From: JBHFEI01 sp041928815
GTDB taxonomy: Bacteria; Pseudomonadota; Alphaproteobacteria; Rhizobiales; Rhizobiaceae
NCBI RefSeq assembly: GCF_041928815.1
Contig: NZ_JBHFEI010000009.1
Location: 226,082-290,081 of the forward strand
DNA length: 64,000 nt
Direction of reading: 5' to 3'
Both the position numbers and the translations under genes were made by a program. Positions 24,985-34,262 of this stretch are shown in pieces; the stretch's first letter is position 1; every line of letters starts with the position of its first letter. The notes beneath the pieces were generated by a model. That model worked only from the letters and a program-made list of their open reading frames with translations, had not been told where the DNA came from and made no database searches.

Positions 24985-26601
24985 ATGGACATGAGCTTCG
25001 ACGACATCGTCGTCGGCGCCGGCACGGCCGGCTGCATCCTCGCCAACCGCCTGTCGGAGGATCCGGCGCGCCGCGTGCTGGTGCTCGAGGCGGGCGGCAC
25101 CGACGGCTGGATCTGGTTCCACATCCCGGTCGGCTATCTCTTCGCCATCGGCAATCCGCGCGCCGACTGGATGTTCTCCACCGCGCCGGAGCCGGGGCTG
25201 AACGGCCGGGCGCTCGCCTATCCGCGCGGCAAGGTGATCGGCGGTTCGTCGGCGATCAACGCAATGATCGCCATGCGCGGCCAGGCCGCCGATTACGACG
25301 GCTGGGAGGCGCTCGGCCTGCCGGGCTGGGGCTGGAACGCCGTGCTGCCGGTGTTCCGCCGCATCGAGGACCATTTCCTCGGCGAGGGGCCCTATCACGG
25401 CGCCGGCGGCGGCTTCCGCGTCGAGGCGCCGCGCATCTCCTGGCCGGTGCTCGACGCCGTGCGCGCCGCCGCCGGCGAGATGGGCGTTCCCGCGACCGAC
25501 GACTTCAATCGCGGCGAGAACGACGGCGCCGGCTATTTCCACGTCAACCAGAAGCGCGGCCGGCGCTGGTCGGCGGCGCGCGGCTTCCTGAAGCCGGTGA
25601 TGCACCGCCAGAACCTCACGGTCGAGACCGGCGTCCTCGTCGACCGGCTGGAGATCGGCGACGGCCGCGTCACCGGCGTCCGCTTCCGCCGCGCCGACGG
25701 ATCGGAGGTCGTGGCAACAGTGCGGGGCGAGCTGGTGCTTGCGGCCGGCGCCATCGGCTCGGTGCAGGTGCTGCACCGTTCCGGCATCGGCCCCGGCGAC
25801 GTTCTGGCACAGGCGGGGATCGCGCCCCGGCTGGAGCGACGCGGCGTCGGCCGCAACCTGCAGGACCATCTGCAGCAGCGGGCGATCTACCGGATTTCCG
25901 GCGCCCGGACGCTGAACGACAGCTACCACACGCTGTTCGGCCGGGGGCTGATGGGGCTCGACTACCTCGTCCGCCGGCGCGGGCCGCTGACCATGGCGCC
26001 CTCGCAGCTCGGCATCTTCACGAAATCCGATCCCGGCCGCGACCGCGCCAACATCGAGTTCCACGTCCAGCCGCTCTCCCTCGACAGGTTCGGCACGCCG
26101 CTGCACCGTTTTTCGGCGATCACGGTTGCGGCCTGCAACCTGCGGCCGACCTCGCGCGGCACGGTGCGCGTCACCGGGCCGGCGCCGGAGGCGGCACCGC
26201 TGATCCAGCCGAACTACCTCTCGACCGAGGACGACCGCCGGGTCGCCGCCGACGCGCTGAGGGTCACGCGCCGGCTGATGCGCCAGCCGGCGCTTTCGGC
26301 GCTGCGGCCGGAGGAATACCTGCCGGGCCCCTCCGTCGGCGACGACGAGGCGGCGCTGGTGAAGGCCGCCGGCGACATCGGCACGACGATCTTCCATCCG
26401 GCCGGCACCGCCGCCATGGGCCGAAACGACGATCCCGACGCCGTCGTCGACGCGCGGCTGCGCCTGATCGGCCTTGACGGGCTCCGCGTCGTCGACGCCT
26501 CGGTCATGCCGCTGATCGTCTCCGGCAACACCAACACCCCGACCGCGATGATCGCGATGAAGGGCGCCGACATGATCATCGAGGACCGCAGGCGGACGTA
26601 G
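24985..26601 (+). CDS. GMC-family FAD-dependent alcohol oxidoreductase
   Basis: A 538-residue protein started at MDMSFDDIVVGAG, with AAAGGAG upstream. The FAD motif VVGAGTAGCILANRLSED, the GMC signature region YPRGKVIGGSSAINAMIAMR, and the C-terminal active-site histidine in FHPAGTAAMG and asparagine in SGNTNTPTAMIAMKGA are intact. Relatives include choline dehydrogenase and broad alcohol dehydrogenases. The substrate is not readable; proximity to betaine genes is only suggestive. It is controlled probably by the divergent LysR gene. Confidence 0.9.
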   Translation: MDMSFDDIVVGAGTAGCILANRLSEDPARRVLVLEAGGTDGWIWFHIPVGYLFAIGNPRADWMFSTAPEPGLNGRALAYPRGKVIGGSSAINAMIAMRGQAADYDGWEALGLPGWGWNAVLPVFRRIEDHFLGEGPYHGAGGGFRVEAPRISWPVLDAVRAAAGEMGVPATDDFNRGENDGAGYFHVNQKRGRRWSAARGFLKPVMHRQNLTVETGVLVDRLEIGDGRVTGVRFRRADGSEVVATVRGELVLAAGAIGSVQVLHRSGIGPGDVLAQAGIAPRLERRGVGRNLQDHLQQRAIYRISGARTLNDSYHTLFGRGLMGLDYLVRRRGPLTMAPSQLGIFTKSDPGRDRANIEFHVQPLSLDRFGTPLHRFSAITVAACNLRPTSRGTVRVTGPAPEAAPLIQPNYLSTEDDRRVAADALRVTRRLMRQPALSALRPEEYLPGPSVGDDEAALVKAAGDIGTTIFHPAGTAAMGRNDDPDAVVDARLRLIGLDGLRVVDASVMPLIVSGNTNTPTAMIAMKGADMIIEDRRRT

Positions 26602-26636
26602 GGCGTTGCCGGCCCGAGGCGGGATGGCGCCTTTGC

Positions 26637-26660
26637 CCCGGGGCTGGCGGCCCCGGGTTC
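26637..26660 (+). terminator. Hairpin after the GMC gene
   Basis: CCCGGGGC (26637-26644) and GCCCCGGG (26650-26657) form an 8-bp GC stem with a 5-base loop followed by TT, 36 bases after the stop. A short intrinsic-type terminator is plausible. Confidence 0.45.
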
Positions 26661-26750
26661 CGAGCGGGAGAGACGCAAGGCTGACGCATGTCCGGCCGCA
26701 GCGGGCTCGCTTCAGCGAGGGACCATGCGGCAAAACACGAGGAGAGAGCC

Positions 26751-26846
26751 TGTCCCGTCAAGTCCGGAGCGGAGTGGACGTCCGGACAATGCGTTGAAAC
26801 AGGGAGGCAGGGCATTCCCGGGGAACCGGCGGTCGCCGGACAGGCT
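26751..26846. repeat. Dispersed intergenic repeat, copy B
   Basis: Partner of the repeat at 5481-5574, with the same ordered blocks TGTCCCGTCA, GACGTCCGGACA and GCGTTGAAACAG. It ends next to the stop of the small hypothetical gene at 26847. Confidence 0.6.
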
Positions 26847-27137
26847 TCAGAGAAAGACCTCCTCGACAGGGCCGGGAGGACCGGCCTCCCACGCCTCCGC
26901 CATCTCGAGCACATCCTCGAGCGGTTCGTCGGGATGGGACGTGGTGCACAGAAAGCGGCCGGGGTCGCTGCCATCGCCGATGACGATCCCGTCCACCCGG
27001 TCTTCGACGCTGCGCGCATCCGGACCGACGATCGCCAGCAGCGAAACACCGTCGGCGAGGCAGCGTTCGACGAAACCCGGCAGGTCTGCTTCCTTTAAGA
27101 TCGGACTGTGCAGGACGATGTTGCGCGCAAGGACCAT
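26847..27137 (-). CDS. Small conserved-looking hypothetical protein
   Basis: A 96-residue acidic protein with no membrane segment or signal peptide. The sequence is well-behaved, with alternating strands and helices (LLAIVGPDARSVEDRVDGI, then RFLCTTSHPDEPLEDVLEMA), unlike the arginine-rich shadows in other frames. I recognise it loosely as a short family of unknown function seen in Alphaproteobacteria but cannot name it. No function is proposed. It stands alone between a repeat and the MFS gene. Confidence 0.65.
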   Translation of the reverse strand: MVLARNIVLHSPILKEADLPGFVERCLADGVSLLAIVGPDARSVEDRVDGIVIGDGSDPGRFLCTTSHPDEPLEDVLEMAEAWEAGPPGPVEEVFL

Positions 27138-27321
27138 GACGCACTCCGAATAATGCAGCCGCGGCTCCGGCGCGTCTCAGCGCATGGGAGGCGCGGGCCA
27201 GCCGGTATCTCGGCGTCGCGTCCCGGAGCCTCCCGGCACGGGTCTGCCGGGTGCGAATGGCGTTCCGGAGCCGCGCGCGCGGCGCGTCACCCGGCCCGGA
27301 TCTTCGAGGCGCCGCCCCGTC

Positions 27322-28659
27322 TCAGCGGTCGCCTTCCCGCGGATGCAGCGCGATCTGGCGGGCGACGGAGAGCGACAGGGTCGTGCAGATCGCGCCGGAG
27401 AGCAGGTAGATGCCGGCGGCGGGCAGGCCGAACCAGCTCGACAGCAGGAGCGCCGTCAGCGGCGCGAAGCCGGCGCCGAACATCCAGGAGAGCGCCGAGA
27501 CGAAGGCCGAGCCCGTGTAGCGGTTGCGCTGGTCGAAGAGCGAGGCGACCGCGCCCGAGGACTGGGCGAAGCTGAAGCCGAGGATGACGAAGCCGATCAG
27601 CACGTAGCCGCTCTCGCCGAGCCGGCCGGCGCCGAGCAGCGTCGGCGCGACGACGGCATAGACGCCGATCGCCCAGGCGCCCCAGACGAGGATCTTGCGC
27701 CGGCCGATGCGGTCGGACAGCCAGCCGGAAAACAGCATCGACAGCGTGCCGAGCGCCGCACCCAGCGCTTCCGTCATCAGGAAGGAGCCGAGCGTCACGT
27801 CGGTATAGAGGAAGATCCACGACAGCGGGAAGACCGTCACCATGTGGAACATGGCGAAGCTCGCCAGCGGCACGAAGATGCCGAGCAGCAGCGTGCGGCC
27901 GTCCTGCGCCACCGTGTCGCGGATGCGGCTCGGCTTCAGCTCGTTGGTTTCGAAGAGGTGGCGGAATTCCGGCGTGGCGATGATGCGCAGCCGCGCGAAG
28001 AGCGCCACGACATTAATGGCGAAGGCGACGAAGAACGGGTAGCGCCAGCCCCAGTCGAGGAAATCGGCCGCAGACAGGGTCGTCACCAGATAGGCGAAGA
28101 GGATGCTGGCGACCGCAAGGCCGATCGGCGCGCCGAGCTGCGGCACCATGGCGAAGAAGCCGCGCCTCTCCTTCGACGCGGTGATGGCGAGCAGCGGCGC
28201 GAGCCCGTCCCAGGCGCCGCCGAGCGCCAGGCCCTGGCCGATGCGAAGGCCCGCCAGGATCGCGATCGACCACCATCCGGCCGTCTCGTAGGAGGGCACG
28301 AGGCCCATCGCCACCGTCGAGGTGCCGAGCAGGAACAGGGCCAGCGTCAGCTTGGTGACGCGGCCGTAGCGCCGGTCGAAGGCCATGAACAGCGCCGTGC
28401 CGACGGGCCGCGCCACGAAGGCGAGCGCCACCAGCACGAAGGACCAAAGCGTGCCTTCCAGCGGATCGACGAAGGGGAAGATGCGCGCCGGGAAGACGAT
28501 CACCGAGGCGATGGCGAAGACGAAGAAGTCGAAGAACTCCGAGGCGCGCCCGATGACGACGCCGACGGCGATGTCGGAGGGGGAGACGTGCTGGTCGTCG
28601 GCGTCGCGGGAGCTGCCGCCCGTATGTCCTGCGCCGGATGTATCGAGGATGTCCGCCAT
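27322..28659 (-). CDS. MFS transporter of the metabolite:H+ symporter (ProP/ShiA-like) type
   Basis: A 445-residue protein with about 12 membrane segments, started at MADILDTSGAGH. Motifs include GRASEFFDFFVFAIASVI near residue 35 (usual G..EWYDF..Y), FDRRYGRVTKLTL in loop 2-3, GLRIGQGLALGGAWDGL and SDRIGRRKILVWGAW in loop 8-9. Such carriers import organic acids, betaines or aromatic acids with protons. It is divergent from cyoA but functionally unrelated. Confidence 0.88.
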   Translation of the reverse strand: MADILDTSGAGHTGGSSRDADDQHVSPSDIAVGVVIGRASEFFDFFVFAIASVIVFPARIFPFVDPLEGTLWSFVLVALAFVARPVGTALFMAFDRRYGRVTKLTLALFLLGTSTVAMGLVPSYETAGWWSIAILAGLRIGQGLALGGAWDGLAPLLAITASKERRGFFAMVPQLGAPIGLAVASILFAYLVTTLSAADFLDWGWRYPFFVAFAINVVALFARLRIIATPEFRHLFETNELKPSRIRDTVAQDGRTLLLGIFVPLASFAMFHMVTVFPLSWIFLYTDVTLGSFLMTEALGAALGTLSMLFSGWLSDRIGRRKILVWGAWAIGVYAVVAPTLLGAGRLGESGYVLIGFVILGFSFAQSSGAVASLFDQRNRYTGSAFVSALSWMFGAGFAPLTALLLSSWFGLPAAGIYLLSGAICTTLSLSVARQIALHPREGDR

Positions 28660-28767
28660 GGGGTATGATCGCTCCGCGAAACACGATGTCAAGGGCCGGC
28701 CGCGCGTCCGGGAACGGGGATGTTCCGGGCTGCGGCCGGGTGTCGCCGGACTGCATGCACCAGCGGG

Positions 28768-28801
28768 TGTCAATTTGACAGGCGACAAATTGTCGTATGT
28801 T
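28768..28801 (+). promoter_or_regulatory. Putative cyo promoter with twin inverted repeats
   Basis: Two 13-bp inverted repeats, TGTCAATTTGACA (28768-28780) and CGACAAATTGTCG (28783-28795), each with 6-base arms and one central base, have centres 15 bases apart. The first contains a consensus-like TTGACA. They lie in the 222-base gap between the divergent MFS and cyoA genes, 81 bases before the cyoA start. Tandem operators for an oxygen, redox or dimeric repressor are a good guess. Confidence 0.5.
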
Positions 28802-28881
28802 GCGTCTGCTCAGTTTTCACTAGGTGCAACAGGGAAGCCAATCGCGGCAAAGCCCGGAACGGGCCAAGGTCGAGGTGCGTC

Positions 28882-30096
28882 ATGCGCGAAAATCCGATTG
28901 GGAAAATTGCCATACTGCTGTTTTCCCTTCTCTTTCTGTCCGCCTGCAAGGCGGAGGTCCTGGCGCCGACCGGCGATGTTGCAGCGCAGCAACGCGATCT
29001 GCTCGTCCTGTCGACCCTTCTGATGCTGATCATCATCGTGCCGGTGATGCTGCTCGTCGTCTGGTTCTCCTGGCACTACCGGGCGTCGAACACGAAGGCC
29101 TCCTACAAGCCGAACTGGGACCATTCGACCAAGCTGGAACTGATCATCTGGGCGGTGCCGCTGATGATCGTCATCGCGCTCGGCGCGCTCACCTGGGTCG
29201 GCACGCACCTGCTCGATCCCTACCGGCCCCTCGGCCGCATCTCGGCGGAAAAGCCCCTGACGACGGAGGAGCCGCTGAAGGTCGAGGTCGTCGCGCTCGA
29301 CTGGAAATGGCTGTTCATCTACCCGCAATACGGCGTCGCCGCCGTCAACGAGCTCGCCGTCCCGGTCGACCGGCCGGTGCAGTTCACGCTCACCTCCTCC
29401 TCGGTGATGAACGCCTTCTACATCCCGGCGATGGCCGGCATGATCTACGCCATGCCCGGCATGCAGACGACGCTCCACGGCGTCTTCAACGCGGAAGGCA
29501 CCTATCAGGGGCTCGCCTCGCATTATTCCGGCTGGGGCTTTTCCGGCATGCGCTTCAAGGCGAAGGCGAGCGACGCCGCCGGCTTCGACGCCTGGGTCGC
29601 GGCGGCGCGCGCGGGCGGCCGCACGCTCGACCGCCCGGCCTATCTCGACCTCGAGCGGCCGAGCGAGAACGTGAAGCCCGAGACCTTCGCCGCCGTCGAG
29701 CCGCATCTCTTCTCCCGCGTCGTCAACATGTGCGTCGAGGAAGGCAAGATCTGCATGGCCGAGATGATGGCGCTCGACCGCGAGGGCGGCACCGGCCTTG
29801 CCGGCACGATGAACGTCTCGGCGCTGACCTATGACAAGGACGCCCGCCGCGGCACCCGCGCCCCCGTCCTCGGCTGGGAGCCGTTCCAGGTCACCGGCTT
29901 CTGCTCGATCGAGGAGGAGGAGCGCATGTTCGGCGTCAAGCCCGCCTGGAGCGAGGCGGTGCCCCGCGATCCGGCGCATCTGCGCGGCCACGGGCTCGTC
30001 CGGACCGGCGGCCTGATGGACGGCCTCTTCGACCGGCGCCGTCCCGAGGCGATCAGCCTTGCCGAGCCGGCCGATGCCGGCGCGTCGAACCTCTGA
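28882..30096 (+). CDS. cyoA: Cytochrome bo3-type quinol oxidase subunit II
   Basis: A 404-residue lipoprotein with the lipobox LSAC (Cys22), two membrane helices (about residues 40-65 and 85-110) and a periplasmic cupredoxin domain. The CuA ligand motif of cytochrome c oxidases is absent, as in quinol oxidases. It is longer than E. coli CyoA (315), mainly by an extended C-terminal tail. It opens the cyoABCD-SURF1 operon. The chosen ATG begins the lipoprotein signal; longer forms upstream make no sense. Confidence 0.93.
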   Translation: MRENPIGKIAILLFSLLFLSACKAEVLAPTGDVAAQQRDLLVLSTLLMLIIIVPVMLLVVWFSWHYRASNTKASYKPNWDHSTKLELIIWAVPLMIVIALGALTWVGTHLLDPYRPLGRISAEKPLTTEEPLKVEVVALDWKWLFIYPQYGVAAVNELAVPVDRPVQFTLTSSSVMNAFYIPAMAGMIYAMPGMQTTLHGVFNAEGTYQGLASHYSGWGFSGMRFKAKASDAAGFDAWVAAARAGGRTLDRPAYLDLERPSENVKPETFAAVEPHLFSRVVNMCVEEGKICMAEMMALDREGGTGLAGTMNVSALTYDKDARRGTRAPVLGWEPFQVTGFCSIEEEERMFGVKPAWSEAVPRDPAHLRGHGLVRTGGLMDGLFDRRRPEAISLAEPADAGASNL

Positions 30097-30108
30097 CAGG
30101 AAGCGGCC

Positions 30109-32112
30109 ATGGCCACGATAGACACCTCCACCACCCTTCTCCTCGGCCGGCTCAACTGGAGCGCCATCCCGACGGAACCCGTCGTGCTCGCCACCTTCGT
30201 CGTCGTCGCCATCGGCGGCGCGGCGCTTCTCGCCGGCCTTACCTATTACCGCCTCTGGGGATACCTCTGGAAGGAATGGTTCACCTCCGTCGATCACAAG
30301 AAGATCGGCATCATGTACATCATCCTGGCCCTCGTCATGCTGGTGCGCGGCTTTGCCGACGCGATCATGATGCGCATCCAGCAGGTCTGGGCCTTCAACG
30401 GCTCGGAAGGCTATCTCAACGCCCACCACTACGACCAGATCTTCACCGCCCATGGCGTGATCATGATCTTCTTCGTGGCGATGCCCTTCGTCACGGGTCT
30501 CATGAACTATGTCGTGCCCTTGCAGATCGGCGCGCGCGACGTCTCCTTCCCCTTCCTCAACAATTTCTCCTTCTGGATGACGGTCGGCGGCGCGGTGCTG
30601 GTCATGGCCTCGCTCTTCGTCGGCGAGTTCGCCCAGACCGGCTGGCTCGCCTTCCCGCCGCTGTCGGGCATCGGCTACAGTCCCTGGGTCGGGGTCGACT
30701 ATTACATCTGGGGCCTGCAGGTGGCGGGCGTCGGCACGACGCTGTCGGGCATCAACCTGCTCGTGACCATCGTTAAGATGCGGGCGCCCGGCATGACGCT
30801 GATGCGCATGCCGATCTTCACCTGGACCTCGCTCTGCACCAACGTGCTGATCGTCGCCTCCTTCCCCGTCCTGACGATGACGCTGATCCTCCTGACGCTC
30901 GACCGCTATGTCGGCACCAACTTCTTCACCAACGACCTTGGTGGGAACGCGATGATGTACATAAACCTCATCTGGATCTGGGGCCATCCGGAGGTCTACA
31001 TCCTGATCCTGCCGCTGTTCGGCGTCTTCTCGGAGGTCACCTCGACCTTTTCCGGAAAGCGCCTGTTCGGCTATTCCTCGATGGTCTACGCCACCGTCTG
31101 CATCACCATCTTGAGCTACCTCGTCTGGCTGCACCACTTCTTCACCATGGGTTCGGGCGCCTCGGTCAATGCCTTCTTCGGCATCACCACGATGATCATC
31201 TCGGTGCCGACGGGCGCGAAGATCTTCAACTGGCTGTTCACCATGTATCAGGGCCGGGTGCGCTTCGAGCTGCCGATGATGTGGACGGTCGCCTTCATGC
31301 TGACGTTTACCGTCGGAGGAATGACCGGCGTGCTGCTCGCCGTGCCGCCGGCCGACTTCGTCCTGCACAATTCGCTGTTCCTCGTTGCCCATTTCCACAA
31401 CGTCATCATCGGCGGCGTGCTGTTCGGCTGCTTCGCCGCGATCGCCTATTGGTGGCCGAAGGCCTTCGGCTTCACGCTCGACGTCTTCTGGGGCAAGGTG
31501 TCGTTCTGGTTCTGGGTCACCGGCTTCTGGGCCGCCTTCATGCCGCTCTACGTGCTCGGCCTGATGGGCGTCACCCGGCGCATGCGCGTCTTCGACGATC
31601 CGGACCTGCGCATCTGGTTCGCGATCGCGGCGCTCGGCGCCGTCCTGATCGCGATCGGGATCGCCGCCTTCTTCGTCCAGATCGCCGTGTCGATCTGGCG
31701 GCGCAAGGAGAACCCGGACGTCAGCGGCGATCCCTGGGACGGCCGCACGCTGGAATGGGCGACGTCCTCGCCGCCGCCCGCCTACAATTTCGCCTTCACG
31801 CCCGTGGTGCACGGCATCGACGCCTGGACCGAGATGAAGGCGGTCGGGGCGAAGCGGCCGAAGGCCGCCTATCTCGCGATCCACATGCCGCGATATACCG
31901 GCGCCGGCGTCGTGCTCGCCGGGCTCGCCACCGTCTGCGGCTTCGCGCTCGTCTGGTACATCTGGTGGCTGGCGGCGCTTTCTTTCGCCGCCCTCGTCGC
32001 CGCGGCGATCGCCCACACCTTCAACTACGACCGCGACTATCACGTGCCGGTCGACGAAGTCGCGCGCGTCGAGGATGCGCGCGACCGCGACCTCGCACGG
32101 GCCGGAGCCTGA
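30109..32112 (+). CDS. cyoB: Cytochrome bo3-type quinol oxidase subunit I
   Basis: A 667-residue protein with about 15 membrane segments. Heme and copper ligands are visible: FTAHGVIMIFF (low-spin heme His), WGHPEVYILILP (CuB His with the cross-linked Tyr), LHHFFTMG (two CuB His) and LVAHFHNVIIGG (both heme His). It reduces oxygen to water at the expense of ubiquinol and pumps protons. Length and motifs match the E. coli protein (663). Confidence 0.97.
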   Translation: MATIDTSTTLLLGRLNWSAIPTEPVVLATFVVVAIGGAALLAGLTYYRLWGYLWKEWFTSVDHKKIGIMYIILALVMLVRGFADAIMMRIQQVWAFNGSEGYLNAHHYDQIFTAHGVIMIFFVAMPFVTGLMNYVVPLQIGARDVSFPFLNNFSFWMTVGGAVLVMASLFVGEFAQTGWLAFPPLSGIGYSPWVGVDYYIWGLQVAGVGTTLSGINLLVTIVKMRAPGMTLMRMPIFTWTSLCTNVLIVASFPVLTMTLILLTLDRYVGTNFFTNDLGGNAMMYINLIWIWGHPEVYILILPLFGVFSEVTSTFSGKRLFGYSSMVYATVCITILSYLVWLHHFFTMGSGASVNAFFGITTMIISVPTGAKIFNWLFTMYQGRVRFELPMMWTVAFMLTFTVGGMTGVLLAVPPADFVLHNSLFLVAHFHNVIIGGVLFGCFAAIAYWWPKAFGFTLDVFWGKVSFWFWVTGFWAAFMPLYVLGLMGVTRRMRVFDDPDLRIWFAIAALGAVLIAIGIAAFFVQIAVSIWRRKENPDVSGDPWDGRTLEWATSSPPPAYNFAFTPVVHGIDAWTEMKAVGAKRPKAAYLAIHMPRYTGAGVVLAGLATVCGFALVWYIWWLAALSFAALVAAAIAHTFNYDRDYHVPVDEVARVEDARDRDLARAGA

Positions 32113-32118
32113 CGCATC

Positions 32119-32745
32119 ATGAGCGCATCGACCACGACCACCGAGCCGGGCGACGTCTCCTACTGGGAGACCGAGCCGCACCACCACGAGGACGGGGCCT
32201 CCACCAGCCTCGGCTTCTGGGTCTACCTGATGAGCGACTGCCTGATGTTCGCGGTGCTCTTCGCCGTCTTCGGCGTGCTCGGGCAGAACTATGCCGCCGG
32301 CCCCGGGCCGAAGGCGCTGTTCGACCTGACGCTGGTCGCCATCAACACCGGCTTCCTGCTCGTCTCCTCGATCACCTTCGGCTTCGCCATGCTCGCCATG
32401 CTGAAGGGCAACCGGGCGGGAACGCTCCTCTGGCTGGCGGTGACGCTCCTCTTCGGCCTCGCCTTCCTCTCGCTCGAACTCTACGAGTTCTACGAGCTGA
32501 TCCACGAGGGCGCCGGGCCGCAGCGCTCCGGCTTCCTCTCCGCCTTCTTCGCGCTGGTCGGCACCCACGGCCTGCACGTCGCCTTCGGCTCGATCTGGCT
32601 GGTGACGCTGATGGTGCAGATCTCCAAGAAGGGGCTGATCGCCGCCAACCGGCGCCGGATGACCTGCCTCAGCATGTTCTGGCACTTCCTCGACGTCATC
32701 TGGATCGGCGTCTTCACCTTCGTCTATCTTCTGGGGATGATCTGA
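32119..32745 (+). CDS. cyoC: Cytochrome bo3-type quinol oxidase subunit III
   Basis: A 208-residue protein with five membrane segments, typical of CyoC (204 in E. coli). GFWVYLMSDCLMFAVLFA and FALVGTHGLHVAFGSIWL are family landmarks. The stop overlaps the cyoD start by one base (TGATG). Confidence 0.95.
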   Translation: MSASTTTTEPGDVSYWETEPHHHEDGASTSLGFWVYLMSDCLMFAVLFAVFGVLGQNYAAGPGPKALFDLTLVAINTGFLLVSSITFGFAMLAMLKGNRAGTLLWLAVTLLFGLAFLSLELYEFYELIHEGAGPQRSGFLSAFFALVGTHGLHVAFGSIWLVTLMVQISKKGLIAANRRRMTCLSMFWHFLDVIWIGVFTFVYLLGMI

Positions 32746-33149
32746 TGTCGACCCATTCCATCGAGCCGCAGCCGCATCCGGAGGCCCATGACGGCCACGA
32801 CCACGGCAGCTACCGCTCCTACCTCACCGGCTTCGTCCTGTCGGTGATCCTGACGGTCATCCCGTTCGCCATCGTCATGACCGGCGGCTTCGAGAGCCGG
32901 GCGGTGACGGCGCTGGTGGTGATCGGCTTCGCCGTGGTGCAGATCCTCGTCCACATGGTCTATTTCCTGCACATGAACAGCAAGTCCGACGAGGGCTGGA
33001 CGATGCTGTCGATGATCTTCACCGTCATCGTCGTGGTCATCATGCTCGCCGGCTCGCTCTGGGTGATGTTCAACCTCAACGCCAACATGATGCCGCAGAT
33101 GAACCACGGCGACGCGCCGGCGGCCGAGACGCAGGGCTTCGGTTCGTGA
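32745..33149 (+). CDS. cyoD: Cytochrome bo3-type quinol oxidase subunit IV
   Basis: A 134-residue protein with three membrane segments after a histidine-rich cytosolic N-terminus (EAHDGHDHGSYRSYLTGF). The family landmark VHMVYFLHMNSKSDEGW is present. It overlaps cyoC by one base and the SURF1 gene by four bases (GTGA). Confidence 0.95.
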   Translation: MSTHSIEPQPHPEAHDGHDHGSYRSYLTGFVLSVILTVIPFAIVMTGGFESRAVTALVVIGFAVVQILVHMVYFLHMNSKSDEGWTMLSMIFTVIVVVIMLAGSLWVMFNLNANMMPQMNHGDAPAAETQGFGS

Positions 33150-33862
33150 GCCCGGCCGGGACGGGGCGGTGCTTCCGGCGCCTCGTCCTCGTCCCCGGCC
33201 TCCTTCTCGTCGCGGTCTTCCTCGGCCTCGGCGTCTGGCAGGTGCAGCGCCTCGCCTGGAAGACGGCGCTGATCGCAAGGGTCGAGGCGGGGCTTGCCGC
33301 CGATCCGGTCGCAGCCCCCGGTCCCGCCGACTGGCCGGCGCTTCGCGCCGACAGCGACGAGTACCGGCGCATTTCCGTCACCGGCCGCTACCTGCCCGGC
33401 GCCGACGTGCTGGTGCAGGCGGTGACGCAGCGTGGGCCCGGCTTCTGGGTGATGACGCCCTTCGAGACGCAGGCGGGCTGGCGCCTCCTCGTCAATCGCG
33501 GCTTCGTGCCCGCCGATCGCCGGGCCGCCGAGGACCGGCCGCTGCCGGGGGGCGACAGGACCGTCGCCGGTCTCCTCAGGATGAGCCAGCCCGGCGGCGG
33601 CTTCCTCAGGCGCAACGATCCGGCGGGCGGGCGCTGGTTCTCGCGCGACACGGCGGCGATCGGCGCGACGCTTCGCCTCGGTCTGGCCGCGCCCTATTTC
33701 CTCGATGCCGAACGCGCGGGCGACGGCCTGCCGCTCGGCGGGCTCACCGTCGTCTCCTTCCGCAACAGCCACCTCTCCTACGCGCTGACCTGGTTCGCGC
33801 TCGCCGGCGGGCTCGCCGTCCTCCTTGTCCGCGTCAGGCGGGCGCCTGAAAGGGATCGATGA
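33146..33862 (+). CDS. SURF1-family oxidase assembly protein
   Basis: A 238-residue protein starting with GTG overlapping the cyoD stop. It has the SURF1 layout: an N-terminal membrane helix (LGLGVWQVQRLAWKTALI follows it), a periplasmic domain with RRISVTGRYLPG and WRLLVNRGFVPADRR, and a C-terminal helix ending LSYALTWFALAGG. SURF1 proteins help insert heme into heme-copper oxidases. No heme O synthase gene (cyoE) follows. The 3' end overlaps the convergent vapC gene by 29 bases. Confidence 0.93.
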   Translation: MSPAGTGRCFRRLVLVPGLLLVAVFLGLGVWQVQRLAWKTALIARVEAGLAADPVAAPGPADWPALRADSDEYRRISVTGRYLPGADVLVQAVTQRGPGFWVMTPFETQAGWRLLVNRGFVPADRRAAEDRPLPGGDRTVAGLLRMSQPGGGFLRRNDPAGGRWFSRDTAAIGATLRLGLAAPYFLDAERAGDGLPLGGLTVVSFRNSHLSYALTWFALAGGLAVLLVRVRRAPERDR

Positions 33863-34262
33863 GGTCGAGGCCGCAGCCCTCGAAGTCCCGCGTGTTGCGG
33901 GTGACGAGGGAGAGCCCGTGAACGAGGGCGGTGGCGGCGATCAGCGCATCGGCCTCGTTCCTCCGGTCGGGCACGTGGAGGCGGGCGGCGCGGGTGGCGA
34001 CAGCGTCGTCGACGGACAGGATGCGGCCCGAGAATTCCGGGCGCACATGCCCGTCGAGCCAGGCCCTGAGCCGGACCCCTTGCGCGGCATCGCGCCGCGC
34101 GACGCCGAGGATGCCGCGCTCCAGTTCCAGGATGGTGATGGCCGAAAGGTGGAAGAGGCCGGCGTCGCGCGCGCCGATCCAGGCGACGACGTTCGCATCG
34201 GCCCGCCCGTCGCCCGCCTTGCGCAGTTCCGAGACGATATTGGTGTCGAGGAGCCAGCTCAC
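33834..34262 (-). CDS. vapC: VapC-type PIN-domain toxin
   Basis: A 142-residue PIN-domain RNase started at the GTG of MSWLLDTNIVSEL, which overlaps the antitoxin stop (GTGA). Catalytic acids D6, E46, D105 and D126 are in place (LLDTNIV, ILELERG, NEADALIAA, TRNTRDFEG). Toxins of this type cut tRNA or rRNA when released. The subgroup resembles FitB. The frame stays open upstream through the antitoxin gene, but that part has no PIN sequence. Confidence 0.92.
   Translation of the reverse strand: MSWLLDTNIVSELRKAGDGRADANVVAWIGARDAGLFHLSAITILELERGILGVARRDAAQGVRLRAWLDGHVRPEFSGRILSVDDAVATRAARLHVPDRRNEADALIAATALVHGLSLVTRNTRDFEGCGLDLIDPFQAPA

Noticed and set aside
24079..26601. An 840-codon form of the GMC oxidoreductase
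   Set aside because: The extra N-terminal 302 codons are antisense to the LysR gene; the FAD motif begins at the ATG at 24985 with a good ribosome site.
28810..32685. A 1291-codon open frame antisense to cyoABC
   Set aside because: The opposite strand holds undoubted oxidase genes; the antisense peptide is low-complexity, rich in Glu, His, Arg and Gly, and a product of high-GC codon bias.
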